Shown here: piece by piece, positions 36,237 to 45,791 of the stretch
How the letters are laid out: each line of letters begins with the position of its first letter
How positions within the stretch are numbered: the stretch's first letter is position 1
DNA from: Polyangiaceae bacterium
GTDB taxonomy: Bacteria; Myxococcota_A; Polyangia; Polyangiales; Polyangiaceae
Direction: 5' to 3'
DNA: 55,596 bases
NCBI GenBank assembly: GCA_025937785.1
Contig: JAICQQ010000033.1
Location: forward strand, 1-55,596
The notes under the pieces: generated by a model
The model's database searches: none
Seen by the model: only the letters and a program-made list of their open reading frames with translations
Told to the model about the DNA's origin: nothing
Program-made: the position numbers and the translations under genes

Positions 36237-36731
36237 TCAGTGGGCAAGGCGGTCCCACCGAGTGTACGGGACACGTTCGAGCATGGCGCGAGCCGCATCA
36301 ACGCTGTCGACTTCGGTGCATTCTCGGCGAAACGCCGGGAAGGTCAGGTACGTCACCGACGCCAGGAACGGTGCCGTGTCGAGCGGCAGGCGCACCTCCG
36401 ACTGAGCCAGCTCTTGGACGGCGGGGTGGACCACGACGCGCACCTCGAACTCGAGCCCTTGCGCGGCACGGCTCGAACGCACGGCGAGCGGCATTTCAGC
36501 AGTCGCCGCCGCCAGGTCTGCTTCCGCGGTCTCCAGCAAGAAGTCGAGCACTGAACGTTCGTCGTGCGGGCTTCGCACGACGACGCTGGCCGCCTGTTCG
36601 CCCAAGAAGCGCGTATAGACCGTCGCCGGGGCCTTGTCGAACCGGCGGTACGCGATCACGTCGAGGCCCAGCTGCGTCGGCCTCGGCGAGAGCGCCTCCA
36701 TCACGCGCCTTTGGAGATCCGAGTCCGTCAT
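36237..36731 (-). CDS. Hypothetical cytoplasmic protein
   Basis: A 164-residue soluble protein starting MTDSDLQRRVMEALSPRP. A strong ribosome site (GGAGGTGAGGGG) lies just before the ATG at 36731, which decides the start over the open extension to 36818. It looks like a mixed alpha/beta fold (ATVYTRFLGEQAASVVVRSPHDERSVLDFLLETAEAD, FEVRVVVHPAV). There is no signal peptide, membrane helix or recognised motif. It lies upstream of and in line with the Cys-rich lipoprotein (gap 23 nt) and may share its transcript. Family not recognised. The 205 nt upstream hold no gene. Confidence 0.68.
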   Translation of the reverse strand: MTDSDLQRRVMEALSPRPTQLGLDVIAYRRFDKAPATVYTRFLGEQAASVVVRSPHDERSVLDFLLETAEADLAAATAEMPLAVRSSRAAQGLEFEVRVVVHPAVQELAQSEVRLPLDTAPFLASVTYLTFPAFRRECTEVDSVDAARAMLERVPYTRWDRLAH

Positions 36732-36936
36732 GATTCCCCTCACCTCCTCGAGCGGCCGCCTCCGCGAAGCCGTCGACAACGAACGCGCCGTGTTCCTGCG
36801 ACCGCTCACAGGCTCCACAGCTCATTGACGGTACGTGTCAGACAAGGGCCCGTCAAGCGGCTCGCCTGCTGCCGGTTTTGCCCGCTGATTTCCCCAAGAT
36901 CTGAGCGAACTAACAGCGCGCCCGCCAACGCCCCAG

Positions 36937-38019
36937 CTACATCGTATTGCAGCCGATCCGCTGCTGCGCGACGGCGATATCGTCGACGAAAACCACACCC
37001 GTCAGGTTCGAGGTGGTCGAGAACATACCCAGGCGCAGGTGGTTCACCATAGCGGTAACGCCCGTCGCTTCGATGGTCTCCGTCGGTTCTTTGCCGCTCG
37101 ACGAGTACGTCAACCCCTCGCCTTCGATGTACGTCTTGACACTGACGGTGCCGCCCGACTGGGTCACGTGCGCCTCGAAGCAGTACCAGGTCGCCTGGGG
37201 CAGCGGGTGATCGCCGTCGCAGCCCGTCGATTCGCCGTTGCCGAGGCCGATGATGGTGACCTGCCCGCCGCCATTCTGGGTGCACGGCTCCTTCGTCCGT
37301 GAACCGAAACGGATCGCCGGGTCGTCTGCGGTCAGGGTGCCCGCGGGGGCGAGATCGATGGCGAGCACCTCTTTGTTCGAGAAGTCGACGGAGTCCTCCC
37401 AGAACAGGTTCGCCCTTACCCAAAACTCGTCGGCATCGCCGAAGTTCGCCGCGACGCGGCATTGAGCCCAGCTCGCGTTCGTGATCTTCAGCGATTGCGT
37501 GCCGCTGAACGCGCGTTCGCTCGAAATCGCCAGGTCGAAGTTGCCCGAACCGCAGGCGGCCTCGTCGATGCCCAGCCACTGTGTGCCCGTAGGCAACCCT
37601 CCGGTGGCGGCTCCCTCGAAGTCGTCACAGAACATGTTACTGCCTTCGCAGGCGGCGAGCGTGGTTCCACCGGTGGTCGGACCCACCGCTGTCGCAACGG
37701 TCCCCGCACCCCCAGCGCCCCCGACGGTGCCGCTCGTAGAGTTCGCACCTCCCGTCACGCCCCCTCCCGTCACGCTCCCAGTCGCCGTGGTAGTCGACGT
37801 GGCGTTGCTTGCCGTCGTGACCATGGCGCTGCTGCCGCCGGTCACCGGACTTCCGCTCACCGCAGCGTGAGTTGCGCTCGCAGTCGTGGTGGGCCCCGTA
37901 GTGGCTCCCGACGTGGCGTTAGTAGCCGTGGTTCCAGGAGCAGTTGTGTCCGCCGCCGTCGCCCCATTCTTCTCACCACACGCAACGAGAGTGAGGCCTA
38001 GCAGAACGAATCTGTGCAT
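36937..38019 (-). CDS. Cip1-like secreted polysaccharide-binding/lyase-fold lipoprotein, copy 1
   Basis: A 360-residue protein with a lipoprotein signal (MHRFVLLGLTLVACGEK, Cys 14). A Thr/Ala/Gly linker of about 110 residues is followed by a domain of about 225 residues. That domain starts CEGSNMFCDDFEG... GLPTG and ends FVDDIAVAQQRIGC, framing a concanavalin-like beta-sandwich (SLKITNASWAQC, EFWVRANLFW, ATWYCFEAHVTQSGG). This framing matches my recollection of Cip1-like proteins, found with cellulases of fungi and some bacteria. Whether it binds or cleaves polysaccharide is not settled by sequence. A second, divergent copy is at 50973-52064. The start was chosen for the signal peptide; the open frame reaches 38106. 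Confidence 0.72.
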   Translation of the reverse strand: MHRFVLLGLTLVACGEKNGATAADTTAPGTTATNATSGATTGPTTTASATHAAVSGSPVTGGSSAMVTTASNATSTTTATGSVTGGGVTGGANSTSGTVGGAGGAGTVATAVGPTTGGTTLAACEGSNMFCDDFEGAATGGLPTGTQWLGIDEAACGSGNFDLAISSERAFSGTQSLKITNASWAQCRVAANFGDADEFWVRANLFWEDSVDFSNKEVLAIDLAPAGTLTADDPAIRFGSRTKEPCTQNGGGQVTIIGLGNGESTGCDGDHPLPQATWYCFEAHVTQSGGTVSVKTYIEGEGLTYSSSGKEPTETIEATGVTAMVNHLRLGMFSTTSNLTGVVFVDDIAVAQQRIGCNTM

Positions 38020-38148
38020 CGGACAATGGTACACGCCGCAGCCGTGCCAGGCCTGACGATTACCCGCACGCGCGCATTTTCCAGCGTGCACCTCTACCTC
38101 GGGCACACGTTTGGTCCGGAGCTGCGATGCCCGAAATGCAAACTCAGC

Positions 38149-39297
38149 TCACTGTGTGGTCGTGACGTTGGCGACCGGGAAATCGACGGAGCCCACACCA
38201 CCTCCGACCTCGGCGAGGATCTTGGCCTCTAGCAGGTTCCCCGCCATGGACATGCCCTTGGCTTCCCAAACATCGAAATGATCGCTCAGAGAGATCACGC
38301 CACAACTGCGGGGCGACGTGCGGATGCTGTAATACTGGATCCAGTTCGTGACGCTACTCCCGCAGCGCGAACCGCCGGTACCCGTCGTGTCACGCGTGTA
38401 GATGTCGTAAGTCCCGCCGTCGATGGTCTCTTGACCCTTGTTGACGGTGCCACCCGGGTTGAAGGGGAGCGTGTTGAATGTATCCTCGATGACGTACCAT
38501 TCGACGCAAGGGTTCAGCGTCCAGCCGTACATACCGACGTACGAGTAACCTCCACCACTGCCGTCCTTCTTCGAGACGAACTGCGCATGGATCCGACCGT
38601 GTGCCGTGTGGGGGTCGCCGTTGTTCCCCCACTCGAAGCCTATGCGGCCGAGGTACCCCCCCGCGTTGTTCCAGGACGCCCGGAAGGCAGGAATACCGTC
38701 GTACGACGTGAGCTCGCCGTTCCCCGTGTTGGACCAGATCTCCCAGGCGAGGTTGCCGGACCCGCCGCGGCTATTGCCCGAGTGCTCTTGGCCACCACTC
38801 GGCATCGTGGCGTTGCAGTCGGGCTCCTCAGGAGTCCCGCCGGTGGTAGCGCCTCCCGTAGTTCCAGCGCTCGTATTACCACCGCCGCCCGCGCCCGCCG
38901 TGGTGACGCTCGCCGTAGTGAAACCGCCCCCCGTCGTGAACCCGCCGTCAGTGGTGACGCCCCCCATCGTGAACCCGCCGCCAGTGGTCCCACCAGTCGT
39001 AGGCCCCCCCGACACCGTACCGCCCAGAGGGCCGCCACTCGTTGCGCTGGTCATGTTAGCGGAGCCGGTGGTGCTCGCGTTCGAACCGTTCGTCGTCGAA
39101 CCGACGGTGGGGCCTGCCGCGTTCATCGACGCTAGCCCGCCGGTCGTTGGCCCACCGGTGGTCCCGTCCGCACCGATCCCGTCCGAACCGATTCCATCCG
39201 CACCGTTGTCGGAGTCTCGAGTTGGGGGGTTGCTCACCTCACCGGAGCAGCCGACGACGCCGACGCAAGCGAATACTGATAGTAAAACTAGTCGCAT
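38149..39297 (-). CDS. GH11 endo-1,4-beta-xylanase, lipoprotein
   Basis: Hydrolyses internal beta-1,4 bonds of xylan, outside the cell. The protein has 382 residues: lipoprotein signal (LLSVFACVGVVGC, Cys 17), a long Gly/Thr/Ser linker (about 25-155), then a GH11 jelly-roll domain. Both catalytic glutamates are visible: nucleophile Glu about 266 in PCVEWYVIED and acid/base Glu about 363 in ILAEVGGG; their 97-residue spacing fits the family. Other GH11 marks are FEWGNN, YVGMYGWTLNPCVEWYV, TYDIYTRD, QYYSIR and HFDVWEAKGM. An AGGGAAG ribosome site precedes the ATG. The enzyme would stay tethered to the outer membrane. It is 129 nt upstream of, and in line with, the Cip1-like gene, so the pair may act on one substrate. 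Confidence 0.93.
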   Translation of the reverse strand: MRLVLLSVFACVGVVGCSGEVSNPPTRDSDNGADGIGSDGIGADGTTGGPTTGGLASMNAAGPTVGSTTNGSNASTTGSANMTSATSGGPLGGTVSGGPTTGGTTGGGFTMGGVTTDGGFTTGGGFTTASVTTAGAGGGGNTSAGTTGGATTGGTPEEPDCNATMPSGGQEHSGNSRGGSGNLAWEIWSNTGNGELTSYDGIPAFRASWNNAGGYLGRIGFEWGNNGDPHTAHGRIHAQFVSKKDGSGGGYSYVGMYGWTLNPCVEWYVIEDTFNTLPFNPGGTVNKGQETIDGGTYDIYTRDTTGTGGSRCGSSVTNWIQYYSIRTSPRSCGVISLSDHFDVWEAKGMSMAGNLLEAKILAEVGGGVGSVDFPVANVTTTQ

Positions 39298-39578
39298 CTT
39301 CCCTGCTAGGGGTTGTGTCCGATCTCCTCCCTGGGAGGCAACCTTGACCGCTGCTTGACGAGCAGGGGTAAAAAAGTTCCTTCCACGTCAATGCGAGCGG
39401 GCTCCGAAAGAGCCAGCCTGTTCGACGTTCGGGCACGAAACGCGCTGCGCAAGCTCTTGGGATCGATACCAATCGGCCGCAGCACCAGCCGCCTTTCATT
39501 CTGGAGGGCTTAGCGTGGCTGGCTCGTTGCCAGCTCGCCTCAGTCCCATCCCGATTGCCCAAGCGCTCTGCCCGCCGG

Positions 39579-40439
39579 CTATGGCGCCGGATAGCTCCAA
39601 CGTTCGCCGGTCACCGAATTCGTGCACGCGACCGCATCGTAACGTCCACTGTACGGGTCGCCCAGGAAGTACGTCATCAAGACCGTCTGGAACAGGTAAC
39701 CCATTCGGTACGGATCGATCGGCAACAACGGACTGAACACCGCATCGATCGTCCGCCCTTGCGGCGCGTAGTTCGAGAACTGCCCGATGTCGTACAACTC
39801 GGTGCCGCCGCGACTCGGAGTCACCAACGCGATGACTCCGTGATGAATGGCGTCGTCGACCGGGTCTTCTTTGAGCCCGGCTTCGTAGTCCCACTTCGGT
39901 GCCACGGACTTGAGCGTGCAGCGGAAAGCCGCGATGGCACATTGGCGGGCCTGAGGTGGGGAACTCTTGGCGGCGGCCGGAACGACCCGCAGAAACCATT
40001 CCCGCCAGTACACGTCGGGGTCGTTGCTCAGCTGCGCGATTTCGGTGAACACCTTCTGTAAAATGCTCGCGGCCGGCAGCGGTTGGCTGGGGTCGCTGAG
40101 GTGCTTGTCTGCGCTGGTCACGAACCCGAGCAACGCGTCCGTCGCTTTCCTGCCCGCGGCTGCGTGCTCGCGCACCGCGCCTGGCGACCCTACGTCGACT
40201 TCCTGCTGCCGTTCCAGGGCGTCCGCAATCGTCTGCCCCTGAGCGCCAGAGACCTGCGGCCAAACGGCGACGTCCGCTAGCGCAAACCAGCCGAGAGTCG
40301 CGATCTGCTCGGCAGTCAGCGCGACCAGTAGCTCTTCGAGCGGCTTCAACGCCATCGAGCCGGGTTCGTAGTCCAGGCTGCTTTCATCGGGCACCTGCTG
40401 GACGCAGTTCCGAAGCGCCCGCTCCCAGGGTTCGAGCAC
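39579..40439 (-). CDS. Hypothetical protein, last gene of the Rhs operon
   Basis: A 286-residue soluble protein starting at a GTG (MLEPWERALRNCVQQ). The N-terminal part looks helical (about 25-120, LKPLEELLVALTAEQIATLGWFALADVAVW). The C-terminal part is mixed, with YDIGQFSNYAPQGRTID and YDAVACTNSVTGERWSYP, and has no signal or membrane segment. I do not recognise the family. It begins 3 nt after the stop of the 257-residue gene, which begins 3 nt after the stop of rhs, so all three are one transcript. Position behind a polymorphic toxin suggests an immunity or accessory role, by inference only. The 281 nt after it (39298-39578) contain no gene. Confidence 0.7.
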   Translation of the reverse strand: MLEPWERALRNCVQQVPDESSLDYEPGSMALKPLEELLVALTAEQIATLGWFALADVAVWPQVSGAQGQTIADALERQQEVDVGSPGAVREHAAAGRKATDALLGFVTSADKHLSDPSQPLPAASILQKVFTEIAQLSNDPDVYWREWFLRVVPAAAKSSPPQARQCAIAAFRCTLKSVAPKWDYEAGLKEDPVDDAIHHGVIALVTPSRGGTELYDIGQFSNYAPQGRTIDAVFSPLLPIDPYRMGYLFQTVLMTYFLGDPYSGRYDAVACTNSVTGERWSYPAP

Positions 40440-40442
40440 GGC

Positions 40443-41216
40443 CTACAACTCCTTGCGGGCCGGCTCGACACCGCGGCGCAGGAAGACATCCAGAAACTTC
40501 AAGGCCCGCGTGACGGGCACGGCACGGGAGACACCTTCTAACCTGATCTCGATCGAGTCCGCCCCCGCCTTGCCCACAGCCACGCAGCCGACGCGTTCGT
40601 AGTTCTCGAGTTCTACCACGCCCCCCACCTCCACCAGCTTGCGGAAGTCAGCTGCCAGTTCTACCTGCCGGGTCACGGCGAGAAACTTCTGTTTGGATTT
40701 CCTTCCGTCGTCGAAGCGGTGCCGTGCGTTGACGGCAGGCTCGATCTTGCGTTGAATGTCGCTGACGCTCACATTGCGCACTCTGGCTCTGAGCTCGACG
40801 ACGCCCTCATCGCCCATGAACTCACAAGCGTCGATGGCGCCGCAGGTTACGGTGACGCGCGTGAGAAACCTGGCATCCCTGAGCGGTGGCGAGGTCGAGA
40901 GCTCTGGGCCCATGGCGATCAAGTGATCGAACCGCGGGAGGTCCGAGTCGAGCCCAGCCAGCTTCGTGGTGGCTCGACCGATGATTCGATCTTGCTGGGC
41001 CTGTGCGAAATCCAGAATGCGCAGGGCCGTGGTCCACGCTTGTGAGCTAGCCGCGTTCATCACGGACGTGGTCAACACTACGTCGTCGGCGACGACTCTG
41101 AAGAAACCGTGGAAATTCTTGAAGGACTCATCGTGATTCAAGAACGTATCCGGTGCATCCGTAGGCGCAACTTCGTGATGCTTCGCGATTTCTGCGATCA
41201 GTTCCTCTTTCGTCAT
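40443..41216 (-). CDS. Hypothetical protein directly downstream of rhs; immunity candidate
   Basis: A 257-residue soluble protein, MTKEELIAEIAKHHEVAPTD at its start. It has a helical middle (SSQAWTTALRILDFAQAQQDRIIGRATTKLAGLD) and a later beta-rich part (VVELRARVRNVSVSDIQRKI, VVELENYERVGCVAVGKAG). No signal, membrane helix or known motif is visible. It starts 3 nt after the stop of rhs, the place where a cognate immunity gene usually lies in polymorphic toxin systems. I cannot match it to a named immunity family such as SMI1/SUKH, so the role is inferred from position. Confidence 0.72.
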   Translation of the reverse strand: MTKEELIAEIAKHHEVAPTDAPDTFLNHDESFKNFHGFFRVVADDVVLTTSVMNAASSQAWTTALRILDFAQAQQDRIIGRATTKLAGLDSDLPRFDHLIAMGPELSTSPPLRDARFLTRVTVTCGAIDACEFMGDEGVVELRARVRNVSVSDIQRKIEPAVNARHRFDDGRKSKQKFLAVTRQVELAADFRKLVEVGGVVELENYERVGCVAVGKAGADSIEIRLEGVSRAVPVTRALKFLDVFLRRGVEPARKEL

Positions 41217-41219
41217 CGA

Positions 41220-44200
41220 CTATTCCTCGTTGAAGTAGTTGCCCTCAGGAGCCTTATCATAGGTTTCCCCCCTTGAACCGAGGGTCGAGTTGTCTGTCCG
41301 GCTCATCGGAGTCAGCTTCGGCTCGTCAGACGTTCCGGGGTCGTTGAAATCGTCGTACCGGTCAGCCTTCGACTGTCGATACCCGCTGTCGTTGTAGCGC
41401 TTCGCCATCGGCGGATCATGATCGTAGGTGACATTGGTGATCGGCCGCGGCGGATCGCTGTGATCGTGCTTGATGCTGCCGTCTTCGTTGCGCGCATAGT
41501 AGTCGATCGGCTTGTTTTCCTTGTCGCGCCAGTCGAGCTTGTCCCGTTCGGTAGACATATCGTAGGGCTCGTCCGTGTGGTTGCCATTCGCATCCTTCTT
41601 CAGCACGGGCGGGGGCGCTGGTACGGCGGGGTTCTTCTGATGCGCGGCCATCTGCGCCTGACCTTGTTTCGTATGCCGAGCGGCCATGACCTCGTGGGTG
41701 CTCTTGCGGAACCCGCCGGGATAGTGAGTTTCCCGCGCGGACTTGTCCCCGAGCCCGGGCCGGAGCTTGTACTTCCCAGAAGCAGGATCGAAATAGTAGT
41801 TTTCTTGCGGCGTGAGGTCTTTGGGCGGATTTTTGCGCTGACTGAGGGCTATTCCTCCTGCGGGAAGCGGCGCGTCCTTCTCGCTCGCGGGCTTCTTGTT
41901 GGGGTTCTCGGCGTCGTCCGGGGGGTTCTGCCTCTTCGCCTTGTGCGTCAGGCCTCGCAGATCCACGTCGACCAAGGGGTTTGCGGAATACGCGAACAGG
42001 TTGGTGCCGCCCCCGTGGCCGAGCGGATCCGGTTGTAGGTAGCGAGCAAGTTCGGGGTCGTAATCTCTGAACCTATTGTAAAAGAGGCCTAGATCTTCGT
42101 CGTAAAAGTGCCCCGCGAAGCGCAGGCGCGTCGGACAAGGGACGTCGTCCTTGCTCCGTAACTCACCGTACGGGTCACTGCTGACGGCACGCCAGACCTC
42201 GGTACCGGACGAATCTTCCACGCGCACGGGCATGCCGCTCGGCTCGCTGAACAGATAGTAACTCTTGCCGCTCGCGGGATCGGCTATGTCGCTTTCGTAG
42301 TCGAGCCACATGAACGGCACGAGCGCGTCTTCGTTCGCATACACGTACACGCGCAGCTTGCCGTCTCCCGCGCGCTCGGCGGCGAGTCGATCGCCATCCC
42401 AGTAGAAGTCGGTGCGCTTTCCGTCGACCTCGCGCCAAAGCCTGCGCCCTAGCCCGTCGTAGGCTGCGCGCCATACCTTGCCAGAGTCGCTGAAACGCGC
42501 CTCGATCAGCTGATCGAGGCTGTCGTAAAAGTACTCGACCGCCCGCGTGCCTGGGTGATCCTTCCTCGCTCGCCGGTAGCGCTGATCATGCGTGAAGTGG
42601 ATGAAATCGGCGCGCTTGACCAGGTTGCCCACCTCGTAGTCGATGAAGCTGTGGCGCGCGCCGCGGATCAGGTTCCCCGCAGGATCGTAGGCGTAGCTGC
42701 GCTGCCCCTCACGATCGCGATGCGCGACGAGCCGGTGGTCCTCGTCGTATTCGTACACGTCGCCGCCGGTTTGCGTGTCGGTGCGGGCCAGCATCCGACC
42801 AGCGGCGTCGTAGTGATAGGCGGTTACCCAGAATGGCCCTACACGCCCTTGATCTTCGTACCAGCAAGCCCGCGCGGTGAGTCGCTCTTCGTCATCGAAG
42901 CTCAGCGCTTCACACGTGCCGTTTCCGTACTCGCGAATGGTGCGAGAGCCCGTGTGCCACACGCAATGAGTCGACCCGTCCGGCGTCGTCACCCGAAGCT
43001 GATGCGCTGACGGATAACTGTAGCGCACTGTAAAGCGGTCGAAGTACGTCGTCGTGGTGACACCGAGCGCGGAGTCGTAGCGGTGCTGAACCCCTGCCCC
43101 GTCGCGCTGATCGAGCTCGAGGCGCTGGCCGCGTCGACGCTGGGCGATCTCGTGCTGCGACGAGGACGCTTGCGTGAACTGCCCGTGTTCGTCGTACTCG
43201 TAGCGGTAGTGTTCGCCGCTGGCCAGCTTGGCCGAGGTGTGCAGACCATTGGGACCCGTTTCGTAGGTCACCAGCGCATTGCCATCGCCGTCCCGTTCTT
43301 CGATCACGGCATCGTGAGCATCGTGCAGGTAGCGCCGGTGTACCCCGCCGAAGCGGTGGATCTCCGAGATGCGGTGCCGATGGTCGCGCACGTAGTCCGT
43401 GCGGTTTCCGTTCGGATCCACGACTGAGCGCCACTTTGCGCGATGGCTGTACTCGTAGCGGGTCGTGTTCCCCAGCGCGGTGGTTTCGGCGGCGAGTAGG
43501 TTCCACGAGGTATACGCCCGCGTGGTCCAGCCGCCGCGCGCTCCCCGCGCCGCACTCTGGCCTGCGAGTGTCAGATGCTCCGCGACGACGTTCCCTTCGG
43601 CGTCACGCTGGAAGCGACGAATGCTGCCATCGGGCCCGCTCTCTTCGACGACCCGACGTAGGGCATCGACGGTGGGGACGCTTCCGGTCCTCGCGACTTG
43701 CCCCTCCACGAGATTCAACTGGAACGCCACCGCGATGGGCGGGGCCATGACCGCGGGCTCGAGTCGAGCCAGCGGCCGCCCGACGAGGTAAGCTTTGGGG
43801 GTGTGCGGACCCGAGTGCGCCAAGGCGGCGGGCCTCGGCTGGTCATCCTGAGGCGGTACGAGGTTTCCGAACGGATCGACGCGCCCGAAGTGTTTGCCCT
43901 TGGCGTCGTAGAGCCAGGTGTACTCCTTGCCCCCGGGCTCGATCTGGTTGACGACGCGACCGGAGGCATCCTTCTCGTACTTCGTAATGCCGCCGTCGGG
44001 CCCGATGATGTGGGACGGCGTGCCGTCGGGGAAGTACTTGAAGATCCACTCGCCGCCGTCGGCTTCCTTGACGACGGTGTGCCCACCTTCGTAGCGAAGT
44101 TCGATGCCCCAGAGCCCATCGTCTCCGTAGCTCTTGACGCAGCGCCCGCTCACTGGGTCGTACTCCCAATGGAAGCTATAGCCGCGGCGATCGGTACCCT

Positions 44201-45791
44201 GCTGCATGCGCCGCTGTGCGTCGTAGCGGAAGCGCTTGACCGCGCCGAGCGCATCGTACTGCTCGACCATGCAGCCGTCGTGATACACGTAGCGCGCGAC
44301 GGTGAGCGCCGGCTGATGGCGAATGCCGCGGTGCACCTCGACGATGTGACCCTCACCGTCGTAGCTGAAGTGGGTGTCGATAGCGTCGCTGCCGGAAAAC
44401 TCCGAGAGCGCCCGCAGGCGACCTTTGCCGTCGTAGTACAGGTAGACGTCGAGCTGCTTGGTCTCGTAGCGCTCGAGGCGAGCGCTCGGGGGCACCGTGG
44501 GCTGCCGCTGGAACACCAAGAACTCGTCGCGGTCGGTGCTGAGCTCGTAACGCTGGCCGTCTCTGCTCACGAGGCTCACGCCGCCGGCAGGTAGGTAGCC
44601 GCCGGCGTCCAGCTTCTCGAGACTGAAGCGTTCGTCGTCGTGAGTCTCGTAGACAGCGCGCCGTCGCTGCAAGGTCAACGTGCGCTGGAAAAAATGGCGT
44701 TGCCCGTAGCCGAGGGGGCCATCCACTTGGTTCCAGCCGCTCCGGTAGTGCCGCTCCCAGCCGAGGCCCGTGTCAGCGGCCACGTAGTCCTCGAAGGTGT
44801 TGTAGACCTCGCCGCTGAAGGGGCTCACGGGTTCACCGGGATCGTTGCACAGCCCCACCTTCTTCAAGGCCTTGCCGACCGCCTTGCTCTTGCCCACCAT
44901 CTTCACGCCCTTGACCATCCCGCCGATGGCTGCGAGCAGGTCGGGCATCGGAAAGCCGCCGATCAGCACCGTGGGGTAGCCCGACACGATGGCACCGATG
45001 GTCGGCGGAATTCCGGGGTCCTTGCCCAGCATCGCACCGGCGGCGAGCGCTACGGCGTCCGCTGCGGCCTGCGCGGCAGCAGCTGCTGCTGCGGCAGCTT
45101 GACCGGCGGCGGCGGCGGCACCGGCCCCCACCGCGCCCGCGACGAGGCCGATGGCGCCCATGACCTTGCCGATCTTGTTCATGGCGCTGGCGGGGTTGCA
45201 GTGCCAGGTGATGTCCCCCATGCGCGCCGCACGCGAGCCGGTGATCCAGGTGTTGCTCGAGCCCGTGAAGACATCGAACAGCGGGAAGAATCCGGCACAC
45301 GTGGGGGCCAACCCGATGTCGCCCGCGCGCGCCGCCGGCATCCCACCGATGAGGACGTTGACGGCGCCGGGAACGGTGAGCATGCCGATGCTCGGTAGCG
45401 GCACCGGCACCGGGTTCGGCGGCGTCAGGCTCAACGGATGCAAGTGCGCGTGAGGTAGTCCGAGGTGTGGCGACAGCAGCGTCGCCGCGGGGAAGCCCGG
45501 CAACGCCGACGCGATGAACGAGGTCGCCATGGCGAACCCGGTGTCGAGCAGCTCGAAGGGAGCGCCGACCACGCCCATCACCGCTCCGATGCCGCGTTCG
45601 ACTTCGCCGAGCGTGCCCTTGGCCGGGTCGGGTGCGTTCTTGAACGGCTCGGCGGCACGGTTGATGACGTCCGCGATCGCGTCTACCTTCGCGTTGCCCG
45701 TGTCGCCGATCAGTGGGGGGGCCGGCTTGGCAGGAGGCTTCGGCACCGGTGCCGGGCGCGGACGCAGCGATCGGACGACCTCCAAACTCAT
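41220..45791 (-). CDS. PAAR-like/Rhs polymorphic toxin of a type VI secretion system
   Basis: A 1,523-residue effector. The N-terminus (about 1-340) has a PAAR-like/DUF4150 region (VNVLIGGMPAARAGD, SSNTWITGSRAARMGDITW) and an Ala-rich hydrophobic stretch (about 210-260) that may cross a membrane. Residues about 340-1280 are YD/Rhs repeats (YRYDAQRRM, YAYDPAGNL, YEYDEDHRL) forming the toxin cocoon, closed by the core motif YLQPDPLGHGGGTNLFAYSANPLVDVDLRGL. The variable tip (about 1281-1523) ends in TYDHDPPMAKRYNDSGY... LTPMSRTDNSTLGSRG, which looks like an HNH/endonuclease VII-type nuclease but is not a clear match. Its ATG overlaps the stop of the TPR gene (ATGA), so the two are coupled. VgrG upstream would carry it. 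Confidence 0.92.
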   Translation of the reverse strand: MSLEVVRSLRPRPAPVPKPPAKPAPPLIGDTGNAKVDAIADVINRAAEPFKNAPDPAKGTLGEVERGIGAVMGVVGAPFELLDTGFAMATSFIASALPGFPAATLLSPHLGLPHAHLHPLSLTPPNPVPVPLPSIGMLTVPGAVNVLIGGMPAARAGDIGLAPTCAGFFPLFDVFTGSSNTWITGSRAARMGDITWHCNPASAMNKIGKVMGAIGLVAGAVGAGAAAAAGQAAAAAAAAAQAAADAVALAAGAMLGKDPGIPPTIGAIVSGYPTVLIGGFPMPDLLAAIGGMVKGVKMVGKSKAVGKALKKVGLCNDPGEPVSPFSGEVYNTFEDYVAADTGLGWERHYRSGWNQVDGPLGYGQRHFFQRTLTLQRRRAVYETHDDERFSLEKLDAGGYLPAGGVSLVSRDGQRYELSTDRDEFLVFQRQPTVPPSARLERYETKQLDVYLYYDGKGRLRALSEFSGSDAIDTHFSYDGEGHIVEVHRGIRHQPALTVARYVYHDGCMVEQYDALGAVKRFRYDAQRRMQQGTDRRGYSFHWEYDPVSGRCVKSYGDDGLWGIELRYEGGHTVVKEADGGEWIFKYFPDGTPSHIIGPDGGITKYEKDASGRVVNQIEPGGKEYTWLYDAKGKHFGRVDPFGNLVPPQDDQPRPAALAHSGPHTPKAYLVGRPLARLEPAVMAPPIAVAFQLNLVEGQVARTGSVPTVDALRRVVEESGPDGSIRRFQRDAEGNVVAEHLTLAGQSAARGARGGWTTRAYTSWNLLAAETTALGNTTRYEYSHRAKWRSVVDPNGNRTDYVRDHRHRISEIHRFGGVHRRYLHDAHDAVIEERDGDGNALVTYETGPNGLHTSAKLASGEHYRYEYDEHGQFTQASSSQHEIAQRRRGQRLELDQRDGAGVQHRYDSALGVTTTTYFDRFTVRYSYPSAHQLRVTTPDGSTHCVWHTGSRTIREYGNGTCEALSFDDEERLTARACWYEDQGRVGPFWVTAYHYDAAGRMLARTDTQTGGDVYEYDEDHRLVAHRDREGQRSYAYDPAGNLIRGARHSFIDYEVGNLVKRADFIHFTHDQRYRRARKDHPGTRAVEYFYDSLDQLIEARFSDSGKVWRAAYDGLGRRLWREVDGKRTDFYWDGDRLAAERAGDGKLRVYVYANEDALVPFMWLDYESDIADPASGKSYYLFSEPSGMPVRVEDSSGTEVWRAVSSDPYGELRSKDDVPCPTRLRFAGHFYDEDLGLFYNRFRDYDPELARYLQPDPLGHGGGTNLFAYSANPLVDVDLRGLTHKAKRQNPPDDAENPNKKPASEKDAPLPAGGIALSQRKNPPKDLTPQENYYFDPASGKYKLRPGLGDKSARETHYPGGFRKSTHEVMAARHTKQGQAQMAAHQKNPAVPAPPPVLKKDANGNHTDEPYDMSTERDKLDWRDKENKPIDYYARNEDGSIKHDHSDPPRPITNVTYDHDPPMAKRYNDSGYRQSKADRYDDFNDPGTSDEPKLTPMSRTDNSTLGSRGETYDKAPEGNYFNEE

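Noticed and set aside
39313..39513. 66-codon plus-strand frame upstream of the xylanase
   Set aside because: No start signal, basic low-complexity product, and it overlaps the xylanase promoter region.
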